Of a stretch of 42,710 nucleotides of DNA, positions 16,834 through 23,835 are shown piece after piece (within the stretch, counting starts at the first letter, position 1; each line of letters begins with the position of its first letter). The stretch is from the NCBI GenBank assembly GCA_035550775.1, contig DASZOO010000027.1:1-42710 (forward strand). The letters are read 5' to 3'. Source of the stretch: JAOUEA01 sp035550775 (GTDB lineage: Bacteria > Actinomycetota > UBA4738 > HRBIN12). The position numbers were made by a program, and so were the translations under genes. The notes under the pieces are model-generated. The model saw nothing but the letters and a program-made list of their open reading frames with translations, was not told the DNA's origin and did no database searches.

Positions 16834-17292
16834 GTGAGCATCGTGAGCGTGCAGCAGGCAGCCGGGCCGATCGAGGTTCCGCTCGAGGGCAGGCTGGAGG
16901 CGTTGGAGACGGAGATCATCCCGGAGCTCGAGCGTCACCTGACCTCGAGCGACGACGAGTTGACCCATGCGGCTCTCCTGGCTGCCCGCCGCGAGGCCGG
17001 TGACATCCGTGACGCCCTCGAGCGCGCCCGGACCGCGGCGGACGAGCCCTGGGACGAGCAACGGATCGAGGTGGGGGACGCCGTGGACGTCCGGGAATCC
17101 GGCGCGGACCGGGTGGAGCGGTTCGTCTTGACGTGGGGCGGTCGCGGTGCCCGGGTCGACGACGCGTGGATATCCGATCGTTCGCCACTCGGGAAGGTGC
17201 TCGTCGGGAGCCGGCGCGGCGAGGTCGTCGAGGTGGTCGCACCGGCGGGGCCGATCCGCTACGAGATCGTGGACTTCACCCGCGCCGGGTGA
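16834..17292 (+). CDS. GreA/GreB-family transcription factor-like protein
   Basis: The 152-aa protein has the two-part layout of transcript-cleavage factors. Residues about 15-75 are charged and helical (LEGRLEALETEIIPELERHL, then ALLAARREAGDIRDALERAR), fitting the antiparallel coiled coil that enters the RNA polymerase secondary channel. Residues about 80-150 match the GreA/GreB C-terminal domain (DAWISDRSPLGKVLVGSRRG, then EVVEVVAPAGPIRYEIVDF). The coiled-coil tip carries acidic residues (SSDDEL), as needed for metal binding, but their exact register is uncertain. It is probably a Gre paralogue rather than the housekeeping GreA. The GTG at 16834 has a GGAGGG site only 3 bp away; a second GTG three codons later is also possible. 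Confidence 0.78.
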   Translation: MSIVSVQQAAGPIEVPLEGRLEALETEIIPELERHLTSSDDELTHAALLAARREAGDIRDALERARTAADEPWDEQRIEVGDAVDVRESGADRVERFVLTWGGRGARVDDAWISDRSPLGKVLVGSRRGEVVEVVAPAGPIRYEIVDFTRAG

Positions 17293-17316
17293 GGTCGCGC
17301 GGCGAGCTCGGGGCCT

Positions 17317-18546
17317 TCACTCGCCCCACACGGCCCTGGCCCGGTCGGTGAGCACGGGGCCGCGGCCGATCACCGGGAACAGCCAGGCCTTGGCGAGCGC
17401 CGCCGCTCCGCCGATCAGCGCCGTGGCGGCTCCGATCCGGCCGAGCCCGGCACCGACCCACCCGGCGGCGCGGGCGGCGACGAGCACGAGGCCGGCGTTG
17501 AGGAGCACCACCTGCACGGGGGCCAGCAGCTCGAACGCCGCCAGCGACCGGCGGCGCTCGGTGGGATGGCCGGGCGTCGCCATCGGCAGCAGGTACGACC
17601 ACGCACCGAGCAGCACCTGCGCCAGCCAGCCCGCGACGAACGCCGTGAGGAACACCGGCCGGTAGCGGTCGAACCCGGCGACGCCGTCGAACAGGGCCAC
17701 GGCGAGCCCGATCGACCCCACGACGAACCACGCGACGGCCCCCATCATGTGGAACGCGGCCGCCGGGATCGCCCAGTTCCGCTCGGCGCGGAGCACCGAG
17801 GCCACCAGCAGGACCATCCCGAGCGCGCCCAGCGCGTAGGCCACGCCTCCCACAGCCAAGAGCCAACTCAACGGGCCGATCCGCCCGAGGAGCTGCAGGA
17901 CCAGCCCGATCACGAGCAGGGTGAGCACCGTGAAGCCCGGCCAGGGGGGCATGCGAAGCCTGAGCACGGTCGGCAGCAGCGTGATGAGCGTGCCCACGAC
18001 CGTGAGCGACGCCCAGCCGAGCACGTTCGCCGTCATGTGCGCCTGTTTCAGCTCGAGGTATGCGCCGCCCGAGGCAGCGCCGGCCCCCAGCCACGCGCCG
18101 ATCGCCGCGCCGAGCAGCACGGAGGTGATCGCGCAGGCGTACGCGGCGATCGGCATCGCGTGGCGCCGGTTCAGGGCGCGCCGCCACGCCGTGCGGAGCA
18201 TCCAGCCGAGGACGGCCATCGCGCTCACGAACGCGACGCCTCCCACGGCGGTGATCCACCCCGTCGACGTGGGCATGCCGATCGCGATCGAGCCGGCGCC
18301 CGAGGTCACGAGCAGGAACTGCGCCCACACGATCCGCTCGGGCGGGGCGGGCGTCGAGGTCAGGGCCAGCATGAAGTTCTGCATCGCTCCCGAGATGGCG
18401 GTCGAGATCGCTCCCGCGAGCGCCAGATGCAGCGGCAGCCACAAGCCCAGTCGCCACGAGGCAGGCAGGGCGAGGGAGACCAGGGCGGCCGTGAGCCATG
18501 CCCGCGCCGTGGTCTGGTACAGCGCGGTGACCGATCGGGGCTTCAT
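17317..18546 (-). CDS. NnrS / heme-copper-oxidase-like polytopic membrane protein
   Basis: The 409-aa protein is almost entirely hydrophobic, with about 10-12 membrane helices. Three histidines lie in motifs that recall NnrS and heme-copper oxidase subunit I: LHLALAGAISTAISGAMQ, QAHMTANVLGW and AAFHMMGAVAW. A similar membrane part is found fused to copper nitrite reductases in some actinobacteria. These features suggest haem or copper binding and a role in nitrogen-oxide stress, which is inference. The ATG overlaps the stop of the preceding 81-aa gene (ATGA), so the two are coupled. It ends 24 bp from the converging Gre-like gene. Confidence 0.72.
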   Translation of the reverse strand: MKPRSVTALYQTTARAWLTAALVSLALPASWRLGLWLPLHLALAGAISTAISGAMQNFMLALTSTPAPPERIVWAQFLLVTSGAGSIAIGMPTSTGWITAVGGVAFVSAMAVLGWMLRTAWRRALNRRHAMPIAAYACAITSVLLGAAIGAWLGAGAASGGAYLELKQAHMTANVLGWASLTVVGTLITLLPTVLRLRMPPWPGFTVLTLLVIGLVLQLLGRIGPLSWLLAVGGVAYALGALGMVLLVASVLRAERNWAIPAAAFHMMGAVAWFVVGSIGLAVALFDGVAGFDRYRPVFLTAFVAGWLAQVLLGAWSYLLPMATPGHPTERRRSLAAFELLAPVQVVLLNAGLVLVAARAAGWVGAGLGRIGAATALIGGAAALAKAWLFPVIGRGPVLTDRARAVWGE

Positions 18547-18788
18547 CGCCGGGTGGCGCGCTCCACGACCGCAGCCGCGATCGCCCGAGCCTCATCGATC
18601 CTGGTGCGGTCGACGAACACGTGCGTGTCGCGTTCCCAGATCCGGGTGAAGAACCCCGAGGGGACCTTCGCCCAGTAGGCGATGCCGGCCTCGTCCATCC
18701 GCTGCGCGATCTCGGCGCCGTGCTCGGGCGTGAACCCGCCCAGGTGCACGGTCCGGACGTCCTTCGGGACCTGCCACACCCGCTTCAC
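18543..18788 (-). CDS. Small conserved-looking protein, possible DUF2007-like
   Basis: An 81-aa protein starting with GTG at 18788, with GGAGGG about nine bases upstream. The longer open frame upstream runs through the end of the delta-60 gene and has no protein-like composition. The sequence VRTVHLGGFTPEHGAEIAQR then MDEAGIAYWAK and THVFVDRTRIDEARAIA has the alternating strand-helix pattern of small ferredoxin-like domains such as DUF2007, with a short region for a 'left/right' ligand interface. That assignment is tentative. It sits between the delta-60 repeat gene (start 37 bp after that stop) and the NnrS-like gene, with which it overlaps by four bases, so all three probably form one operon. 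Confidence 0.62.
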   Translation of the reverse strand: MKRVWQVPKDVRTVHLGGFTPEHGAEIAQRMDEAGIAYWAKVPSGFFTRIWERDTHVFVDRTRIDEARAIAAAVVERATRR

Positions 18789-18825
18789 GTGGAGGCGCCC
18801 TCCGCCGTCGCTCGAAGCGAGGCCG

Positions 18826-20085
18826 TCACGACAGGTACCGCACCAGCGCGAACGCCCCGTCGCCCGCCCCTGAACGACCCCCGACGACGACATCGCCCTC
18901 GTGCACGGCGATGCCGCCCGCCCTGGCGCCGCCCGGGAAGAACGTCGCGACCTTCCCGTCGCCCCCGAACGTGGCATCGAGCGAGCCGTCGGACAGGTAG
19001 CGGGCGGCGACGAAGCGCGGCACGGTCGGGTCGCCGAACTCGTGGGGCCCCGTGTACCCGGCGGCGACGATCGCCCCTGACGGCCGCACCACGACGCCGT
19101 TCAGCGTTTGCTCCCCGGGGCCGAGTCGCGTGCGCACCACGCCGTCGCCCCCGAACGATCGGTCGAGCCGCCCGTTCCGCCGGAACCGCGCCAACCCGAC
19201 CCGGAAGATGTCGTGATCGCCGGTGGCGACGATCCTGCCGTCGGGCTGCACGGCCACGGCGAGGGCGAAGATCTGGCTGACGACCGCGCCGATCGTGCCG
19301 TCGCCGGCGAACGTCGGGTCGAGCCGCCCGTCGGGGAGGTACCGGGCGAGCGCGAGGCCACGGCTGTTGTAGCCCGCCACCACGACGCGCCCGTTCCGCT
19401 GCACCGTCAGCGCCCGGGCGTTGGCTCCTCGGTACGGCGTCACGACCTTCCCGCCGTCGCCGAACGTCGGGTCGAGGGCGCCGTTGCGCCGGTAGCGAGC
19501 CAGCCGGAACCCGGCCTGTCCGAAGCCGGCCCCGCCGGCGGCGACGATCTTCCCGTCCGCCTGGATCGCCACGTCCCAGGCGACGTCGTGCCCGGGAGCG
19601 AAGTCGGTCGTGACCGTCCCGTCGCCGCCGAACGTCGGGTCGAGGGTGCCGTTGCGCCGGTAGCGGACGATCGCGAACCTCAGCATGCTGTCGGTGCCGG
19701 CGACCACGATGCGGCCGTTGGCCTGGATCGCGACCGACCATGCCTCGTCGCCGTGGCCGCCGGCGATCGGGGTGGTCACCCTGCCGCCGCCGCCGAACGT
19801 GCCGTCGAGCATCCCGCCCGCGTCGAACCGGGCCACCGCGAATTCCCCCGTGCCCGAGGTTCCAGCCGCGGCTCCGGCCATCACGATGCTGCCGTCGGCA
19901 TCGACCGCCACCGAGGTGCCGAACGCACCGCCTGGGAAGGTGGCCGTGGCCTTCCCTGCCGTGCCGAACCCCGGGTCGGGATCGCCTCCGGCCGCGACGG
20001 CGGACGGCATGCCGGCCGCGATCGAGCACGCGACGGCGGTCGCGACCGCGATGGCCGTCCGTGCGGTGTTCCGACGCGGGATCAT
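18826..20085 (-). CDS. Secreted delta-60 repeat protein
   Basis: The 419-aa protein has a signal peptide (RNTARTAIAVATAVACSIAA, cut near AVAAG at residue 32) and then seven delta-60 repeats, recognised by the recurrent LDPTFG-type motif (GGMLDGTFGG, NGTLDPTFGG, NGALDPTFGD, DGRLDPTFAG, NGRLDRSFGG, DGSLDATFGG and the first, DPDPGFG). Each is followed by a GRIVVAG-type strand pair. The repeats make a beta-propeller. Such proteins are extracellular, with unknown ligands. The ATG at 20085 follows GGAGGT by six bases. The gene appears to head an operon with the 81-aa protein and the NnrS-like membrane protein. A divergent small secreted-protein gene starts 151 bp away. Confidence 0.88.
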   Translation of the reverse strand: MIPRRNTARTAIAVATAVACSIAAGMPSAVAAGGDPDPGFGTAGKATATFPGGAFGTSVAVDADGSIVMAGAAAGTSGTGEFAVARFDAGGMLDGTFGGGGRVTTPIAGGHGDEAWSVAIQANGRIVVAGTDSMLRFAIVRYRRNGTLDPTFGGDGTVTTDFAPGHDVAWDVAIQADGKIVAAGGAGFGQAGFRLARYRRNGALDPTFGDGGKVVTPYRGANARALTVQRNGRVVVAGYNSRGLALARYLPDGRLDPTFAGDGTIGAVVSQIFALAVAVQPDGRIVATGDHDIFRVGLARFRRNGRLDRSFGGDGVVRTRLGPGEQTLNGVVVRPSGAIVAAGYTGPHEFGDPTVPRFVAARYLSDGSLDATFGGDGKVATFFPGGARAGGIAVHEGDVVVGGRSGAGDGAFALVRYLS

Positions 20086-20236
20086 CCGGGCACCTCCACG
20101 TTCTGATCGACGAGTTCCGTGTTGACCACCGTTCCCCCCGAGGTCAGACTGGCCGCTATCGTCCACCCGTGCAAGGCGAGTGGCTCGTGCGACGCCGCGG
20201 TGAAGCCGGTGCGGGGCGAAAGGGGAGGAGAACTTC

Positions 20237-20626
20237 GTGAAGCGCAAGCTCATGCCGGGCGTCATCGTCGCGCTGGTCGTCGGCGCGGTCTCGGTCGCGG
20301 GTTCCGTGACCGCGGGCGCGGGCCAGAAGGCGGAGACCATCGTGACGATTAAGGCCGAGGGCACCGACCTCAGCGGGGTCGTGAAGAGCCCACGTCCGAA
20401 GCGATGCGCCAAGGACCGGAAGGTGTCGGTCTACAAGCAGAAGGGCGCGTCGCAGAACCCCGCCGTCGACGAGAAGATCGCGAGCGACACCGCGTCGCTC
20501 AACGGCGACCGCTACGAGTGGAGCACGGGCAACACTGGGGTGACCGGGAGGTTCTACGCGCGCGTCGGTCCCACCGAGTTCTGCAAGAAGGACACGAGCC
20601 GCACGATCAAGGTCGAGCAGCTCTAG
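20237..20626 (+). CDS. Small secreted protein, unknown function
   Basis: The 129-aa protein has a signal peptide (KRKLMPGVIVALVVGAVSVA, cut near AGAG at residue 29). The mature part has two cysteines (KRCAKDRKV and EFCKKDTS), which could form one disulfide. Its composition (SVYKQKGA, RYEWSTGN, GRFYARVGPTEFC) suggests a small beta-sandwich of the type found in many actinobacterial secreted proteins with no known role. The GTG start at 20237 is supported by GGAGGAG seven bases upstream. It ends against a convergent gene, both stop codons lying inside an inverted repeat. Confidence 0.75.
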   Translation: MKRKLMPGVIVALVVGAVSVAGSVTAGAGQKAETIVTIKAEGTDLSGVVKSPRPKRCAKDRKVSVYKQKGASQNPAVDEKIASDTASLNGDRYEWSTGNTGVTGRFYARVGPTEFCKKDTSRTIKVEQL

Positions 20627-20641
20627 GTACTCGGAACCTAG
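20623..20641. terminator. Convergent inverted repeat holding both stop codons
   Basis: CTAGGT and ACCTAG form a 6-bp stem with a seven-base loop. The left arm contains the TAG of the plus-strand gene, the right arm the TAG of the minus-strand gene. It may act as a short bidirectional terminator; the stem is weak. Confidence 0.4.
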
Positions 20642-21021
20642 CCTTCGCTCGGCTCGGGCGGCTCGCTCGTTCCGGGCGGCTCGCTCGTTCCGGACGGCCC
20701 CTGCTTGCCGGAACCGCTCCCGGAACGCAGGCCCTCGGACACCTCGTTGACGGTGGCCGAGATCGCGTCGCCGATCGCGCTGACGGCGTCGCCGAGATCC
20801 CGTTTGGCCTGCTCGTCGCGCAGGGTCCCGGAGATCGCCGTGAACCCCCGTGAGAGCCCGTCCATGAGCTCCTTCGCCGCGCGTTCCAGCTCCCGCCGCG
20901 ATTCCTCGGCCTCCTGGGACTCGGTGCCGCCGGCTTCCCGGTAGCGTTCGGCCACCTGTCGTCCCCACGACGAGAACTTCTCGCCCACGTCGCTCCAAGC
21001 CTGCTTCGCGTTCTCGGCCAT
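20638..21021 (-). CDS. Helical hypothetical protein with disordered tail
   Basis: The 127-aa protein has no signal peptide. Residues about 1-98 are amphipathic and charged (AWSDVGEKFSSWGRQVAERY, ESRRELERAAKELMDGLSRG, DLGDAVSAIGDAISATVNEV), suggesting long helices or a coiled coil, similar in flavour to apolipoprotein-like or membrane-surface proteins. The tail is a Gly/Ser/Pro/Glu repeat in which SGTSEPP occurs nearly twice. An AGGAG site seven bases upstream fixes the ATG. I recognise no family. It is followed after 54 bp (transcription order reversed) by no coupled partner; the double-ABM gene lies upstream on the same strand. Confidence 0.7.
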   Translation of the reverse strand: MAENAKQAWSDVGEKFSSWGRQVAERYREAGGTESQEAEESRRELERAAKELMDGLSRGFTAISGTLRDEQAKRDLGDAVSAIGDAISATVNEVSEGLRSGSGSGKQGPSGTSEPPGTSEPPEPSEG

Positions 21022-21075
21022 GCGAGGCTCCTCTCCGCTCGGGGTGCGCGTCCAACCTACAGTCCGGCGGCGAGG

Positions 21076-22026
21076 TCAGCCCAGGAGCAGGAACACCGCG
21101 ATGGCCATGGCGTAGCCGGCCAGCACCAGGACCACGCCGCGGATCTCGTCGCGCCGGCCGGGCGACCGCAGCCAGAAGTCGAACGCACGGTTCGCCCCCG
21201 GCATCAGGAGCCACGTCAACAGGGCGACGCTCACCACGTTGCCGACGAAGATCGACACAGCCACCGGCAGCGAGGTGAGCCGCGGTGAGAGGAAGCGGTC
21301 CAGGATCCCGACGATCGGATACAGGACCAGCAGCACGATCATGGCCTGCTTCCAGTTGGGGGGCGTGCCCTCGCGCCCGGCCCGGGCCGAACCGGCCGGG
21401 AACCATCCGGGGAACGACCCACTGACGCTCTCGACCCGGGTCTCGTCCCACATACGAGCCGCCTCCTCGACGAGGCGCGCACGGACTTCCGACGTGAGCC
21501 AGGCACGGAGGTGCTCGGCGGTCTCGAAGCGGACCACCGTCACCCACTCGTCCTGCAGGCCGGGAACCGGCGGGATCACCTCGTGGCCGAGGAATCCGGG
21601 GTGGCGCGCGGCTTCCGCGTTGATCTCGTCCTGCCAGGCCCGGTAGTCGTGCTCGTGCCCCTCCTTCACCCGCGTGGACACCACCATGGCGGAGGAATCC
21701 CGTGCCGGCTGCCCGGCCACGACGTAGCGGCGAGGCTCCTCCGCGAACAGGTCCCGCCCCTCGGAGAGCAGCCGGCGCCGCGTGTCCGATCCCAGCCAGG
21801 CCTCGAGATGAGCGAACGAGTCGAACCGGTAGATCACGACGTGTGCCTCCTGGACGCCGGGAACCGGCGGGATCACCTCGACCCCTTCGAACCCCGGGAA
21901 GGTGCGGCACGCGTCGTTGATCTCGGTCTGCCAACGTCGGTACTCGTCCTCTCGACCCGGCGACGGCCGCTGGGTGAGGACCACGGTCGCGGACAGGGGC
22001 ACCGCGTCCTTCGCTGTCTCGTCCAT
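21076..22026 (-). CDS. Double ABM-domain protein with C-terminal membrane helices
   Basis: The 316-aa protein contains two antibiotic-biosynthesis-monooxygenase-like (dimeric alpha-beta barrel) domains in tandem, about residues 12-100 and 108-200. They clearly arose by duplication: each has an EYRRWQTEIN / DYRAWQDEIN helix, PGFEGVEVIPPVPGVQ / PGFLGHEVIPPVPGLQ and a VIYRFDSFAHLEAWL / VVRFETAEHLRAWL strand-helix. Residues about 225-316 form three membrane helices (AMIVLLVLYPIVGIL, VSIFVGNVVSVALLTWLLM, GVVLVLAGYAMAIAVFLLLG). A fused ABM pair thus makes the two halves of a barrel normally built by a dimer, tethered to the membrane. ABM proteins often act on haem or quinones; the substrate here is unknown. 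The ATG at 22026 was chosen because the domain begins shortly after it. Confidence 0.8.
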   Translation of the reverse strand: MDETAKDAVPLSATVVLTQRPSPGREDEYRRWQTEINDACRTFPGFEGVEVIPPVPGVQEAHVVIYRFDSFAHLEAWLGSDTRRRLLSEGRDLFAEEPRRYVVAGQPARDSSAMVVSTRVKEGHEHDYRAWQDEINAEAARHPGFLGHEVIPPVPGLQDEWVTVVRFETAEHLRAWLTSEVRARLVEEAARMWDETRVESVSGSFPGWFPAGSARAGREGTPPNWKQAMIVLLVLYPIVGILDRFLSPRLTSLPVAVSIFVGNVVSVALLTWLLMPGANRAFDFWLRSPGRRDEIRGVVLVLAGYAMAIAVFLLLG

Positions 22027-22057
22027 CGGTCTGCTCCCGGGAAGTACGCTCGCGCGT

Positions 22058-22939
22058 CTACAGCGCGGCGCCGGCCGCGCCTGCCAGCAACGAAGCCAGG
22101 CCGGTGTCGTCGGTGGGCGCGTCGACGAGGCCGGGGGCCCAGCCGGTCGCCGAACCGACCCCGACGGTCCGTTGTTCGAGGTCGAACACGCCGAAGGCCA
22201 CCTCACGGTCCAGGCCGCGGTCGAGCATCGTCGCGGTCACGGCGGCGTTGGCCACGATGGACACGGAGATCAACGCCGCTCGGAATCGCTCGTCCGTGCG
22301 CACGGTGGGGCCGTGCACGTCCTCCAGCGCCAGAGCCGCCATCTGGACGCAGGGGAAGAGCGCATCGATGATCGCTCGCAGCGGCGGCTCGTGGACGATC
22401 TCGAGGTACGTCTCCGGTGCGAGCAGCGCGTCGGCCGCTGCGGTGACGGCACCACACTGCGAGTGCCCGAGCACCGCGAGCAGCTGGACCGACGGCATGT
22501 GCGCCGTGGCGTAGAGCAGGCTCCCGATGCACTCGGTGCCCGGCACGTTGCCGGCGACCCGGACGACGAAGATGTCGTTCGCGGCCTGTCCGAGCACCAA
22601 CTCGACGGGCACCCGAGCGTCGGAGCAGCCGAGCACGGCCACGAAGGGCTCCTGCGGGAGGCCCTCCCCCGGCGTTCGGGGGAGGCCGAATGCTTCCGGT
22701 CCGACGGCGACCTCGACGCGCCCGGCCACAACGTCACCGATCCGCGCGAAGCCGATGCTGCCGGCGTTCAGCCGAGCCCGTGCCTCATCGGCGTTCGTGG
22801 GCGCCGGCGGGAGCTCGTCGGCGGGATGCTCCACCCAGAGGACCTCGCGGCGGTCGGTCGGGTCCTTCGAGCTCGTGATCGCGCGACTCCCTCGTTCCGG
22901 CTGGGCGTCAACATACGGAGCGACCGTCGAACCGTGCAA
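22058..22939 (-). CDS. Beta-class carbonic anhydrase
   Basis: The enzyme interconverts CO2 and bicarbonate. The beta-class zinc site is complete: C105 in VLGCSDARVP, H159 and C162 in GHSQCGA, with the D107-R109 catalytic dyad. With the TTG start at 22939 the protein has 293 aa, longer than most because of an N-terminal extension of about 60 residues. That start has no ribosome site, and a GTG at residue 36 may be the real one, so the N-terminus is uncertain. It has no signal peptide. It lies 31 bp upstream of the double-ABM gene on the same strand, so the two may be co-transcribed. Confidence 0.86.
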   Translation of the reverse strand: MHGSTVAPYVDAQPERGSRAITSSKDPTDRREVLWVEHPADELPPAPTNADEARARLNAGSIGFARIGDVVAGRVEVAVGPEAFGLPRTPGEGLPQEPFVAVLGCSDARVPVELVLGQAANDIFVVRVAGNVPGTECIGSLLYATAHMPSVQLLAVLGHSQCGAVTAAADALLAPETYLEIVHEPPLRAIIDALFPCVQMAALALEDVHGPTVRTDERFRAALISVSIVANAAVTATMLDRGLDREVAFGVFDLEQRTVGVGSATGWAPGLVDAPTDDTGLASLLAGAAGAAL

Positions 22940-23043
22940 GCGGAGGAAGGCGGTTCGGGGGCCGCCATTCCCCCCATCCAGTGGGTCCTTCGACCCCTGA
23001 GCACGGGGGTTCGCTTCGTGAGACTTGGATCGAGGGAGGGATC

Positions 23044-23823
23044 ATGGATCGACGCGGAACGTCACAGGTCATCGAGTCGATCCGAACGGAGCCGCGGCAT
23101 CCGGGCCACCGCGACACCGCGGCGACGATGGTGCTGCTCGACGACGTCACGCGGCGCTACGAGCTCGGCGGGGTGACCGTCACCGCGCTGGCGGGCGTCG
23201 ACCTCGAGGTGGACGAGGGTGAGTTCGCGGTCGTCCTCGGCCCCTCCGGGAGCGGGAAGACCACCCTGCTCAATCTGATCGGCGCGCTGGACGAGGCGAC
23301 CTCGGGCACGGTGACCGTCGCAGGACAGCGGATCTCCGGAGCCAAACGCAAGGACCTGTTCGAGTTCCGCCGGCGGACGGTCAGCTTCATCTTCCAGAGC
23401 TTCAACCTGTTCCCCGGGCTCACGGCGGCCGAGAACGTCCGCTTCGGGGCAGACGTGGCGCAGGCCGATGCCGATGTCGATCGGATCCTCGCCGACGTCG
23501 GTCTGGGCGACCGTCGCGATCATTTCCCGCACGAGCTGTCCGGCGGAGAGCAGCAGCGCGTGGCGATCGCGCGCGCCCTCGCCACCGAGAACCCGATCCT
23601 GCTCGCCGACGAGCCGACCGGCGAGCTGGACTTCCGCTCGGGAGTGCAGATCCTCGAGCTGCTTCGCGACCAGGCGGAAGCCGGCATGACGGTGCTGGTC
23701 GTGACGCACAACCGAGAGATCTCCCGCGTTGCCGACCGGGTGATCGAGCTCGCGAGCGGCCTCAAGGTCAGCGATGGCCCACCGAAGGGAGGCCGGGCTC
23801 CGATCGCCGATCTGCACTGGTAG
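23044..23823 (+). CDS. ABC transporter ATP-binding protein (MacB/LolD type)
   Basis: The 259-aa protein is a complete ABC ATPase: Walker A GPSGSGKTT (66-74), Q-loop in FIFQSFNLFP, signature LSGGEQQRVAIARAL, Walker B ILLADEPTGELD and the switch histidine in VVTHNREI. It belongs with the MacB/LolD/FtsE-like group that pairs with FtsX-type permeases, and the next gene is exactly such a permease, 12 bp downstream. An extension of about 28 residues precedes the domain. The ATG at 23044 follows GGGAGGG. The pair may move lipids, lipoproteins or antibiotics, or exert mechanical work on the envelope; the sequence does not say which. Confidence 0.93.
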   Translation: MDRRGTSQVIESIRTEPRHPGHRDTAATMVLLDDVTRRYELGGVTVTALAGVDLEVDEGEFAVVLGPSGSGKTTLLNLIGALDEATSGTVTVAGQRISGAKRKDLFEFRRRTVSFIFQSFNLFPGLTAAENVRFGADVAQADADVDRILADVGLGDRRDHFPHELSGGEQQRVAIARALATENPILLADEPTGELDFRSGVQILELLRDQAEAGMTVLVVTHNREISRVADRVIELASGLKVSDGPPKGGRAPIADLHW

Positions 23824-23835
23824 GAGACGAGCGCG

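Noticed and set aside
21185..21210. Left attachment copy resembling the tRNA-Arg end (GCCCCCGGCA)
   Set aside because: The match is only about ten common GC-rich bases inside a coding region and is explained by codon choice.
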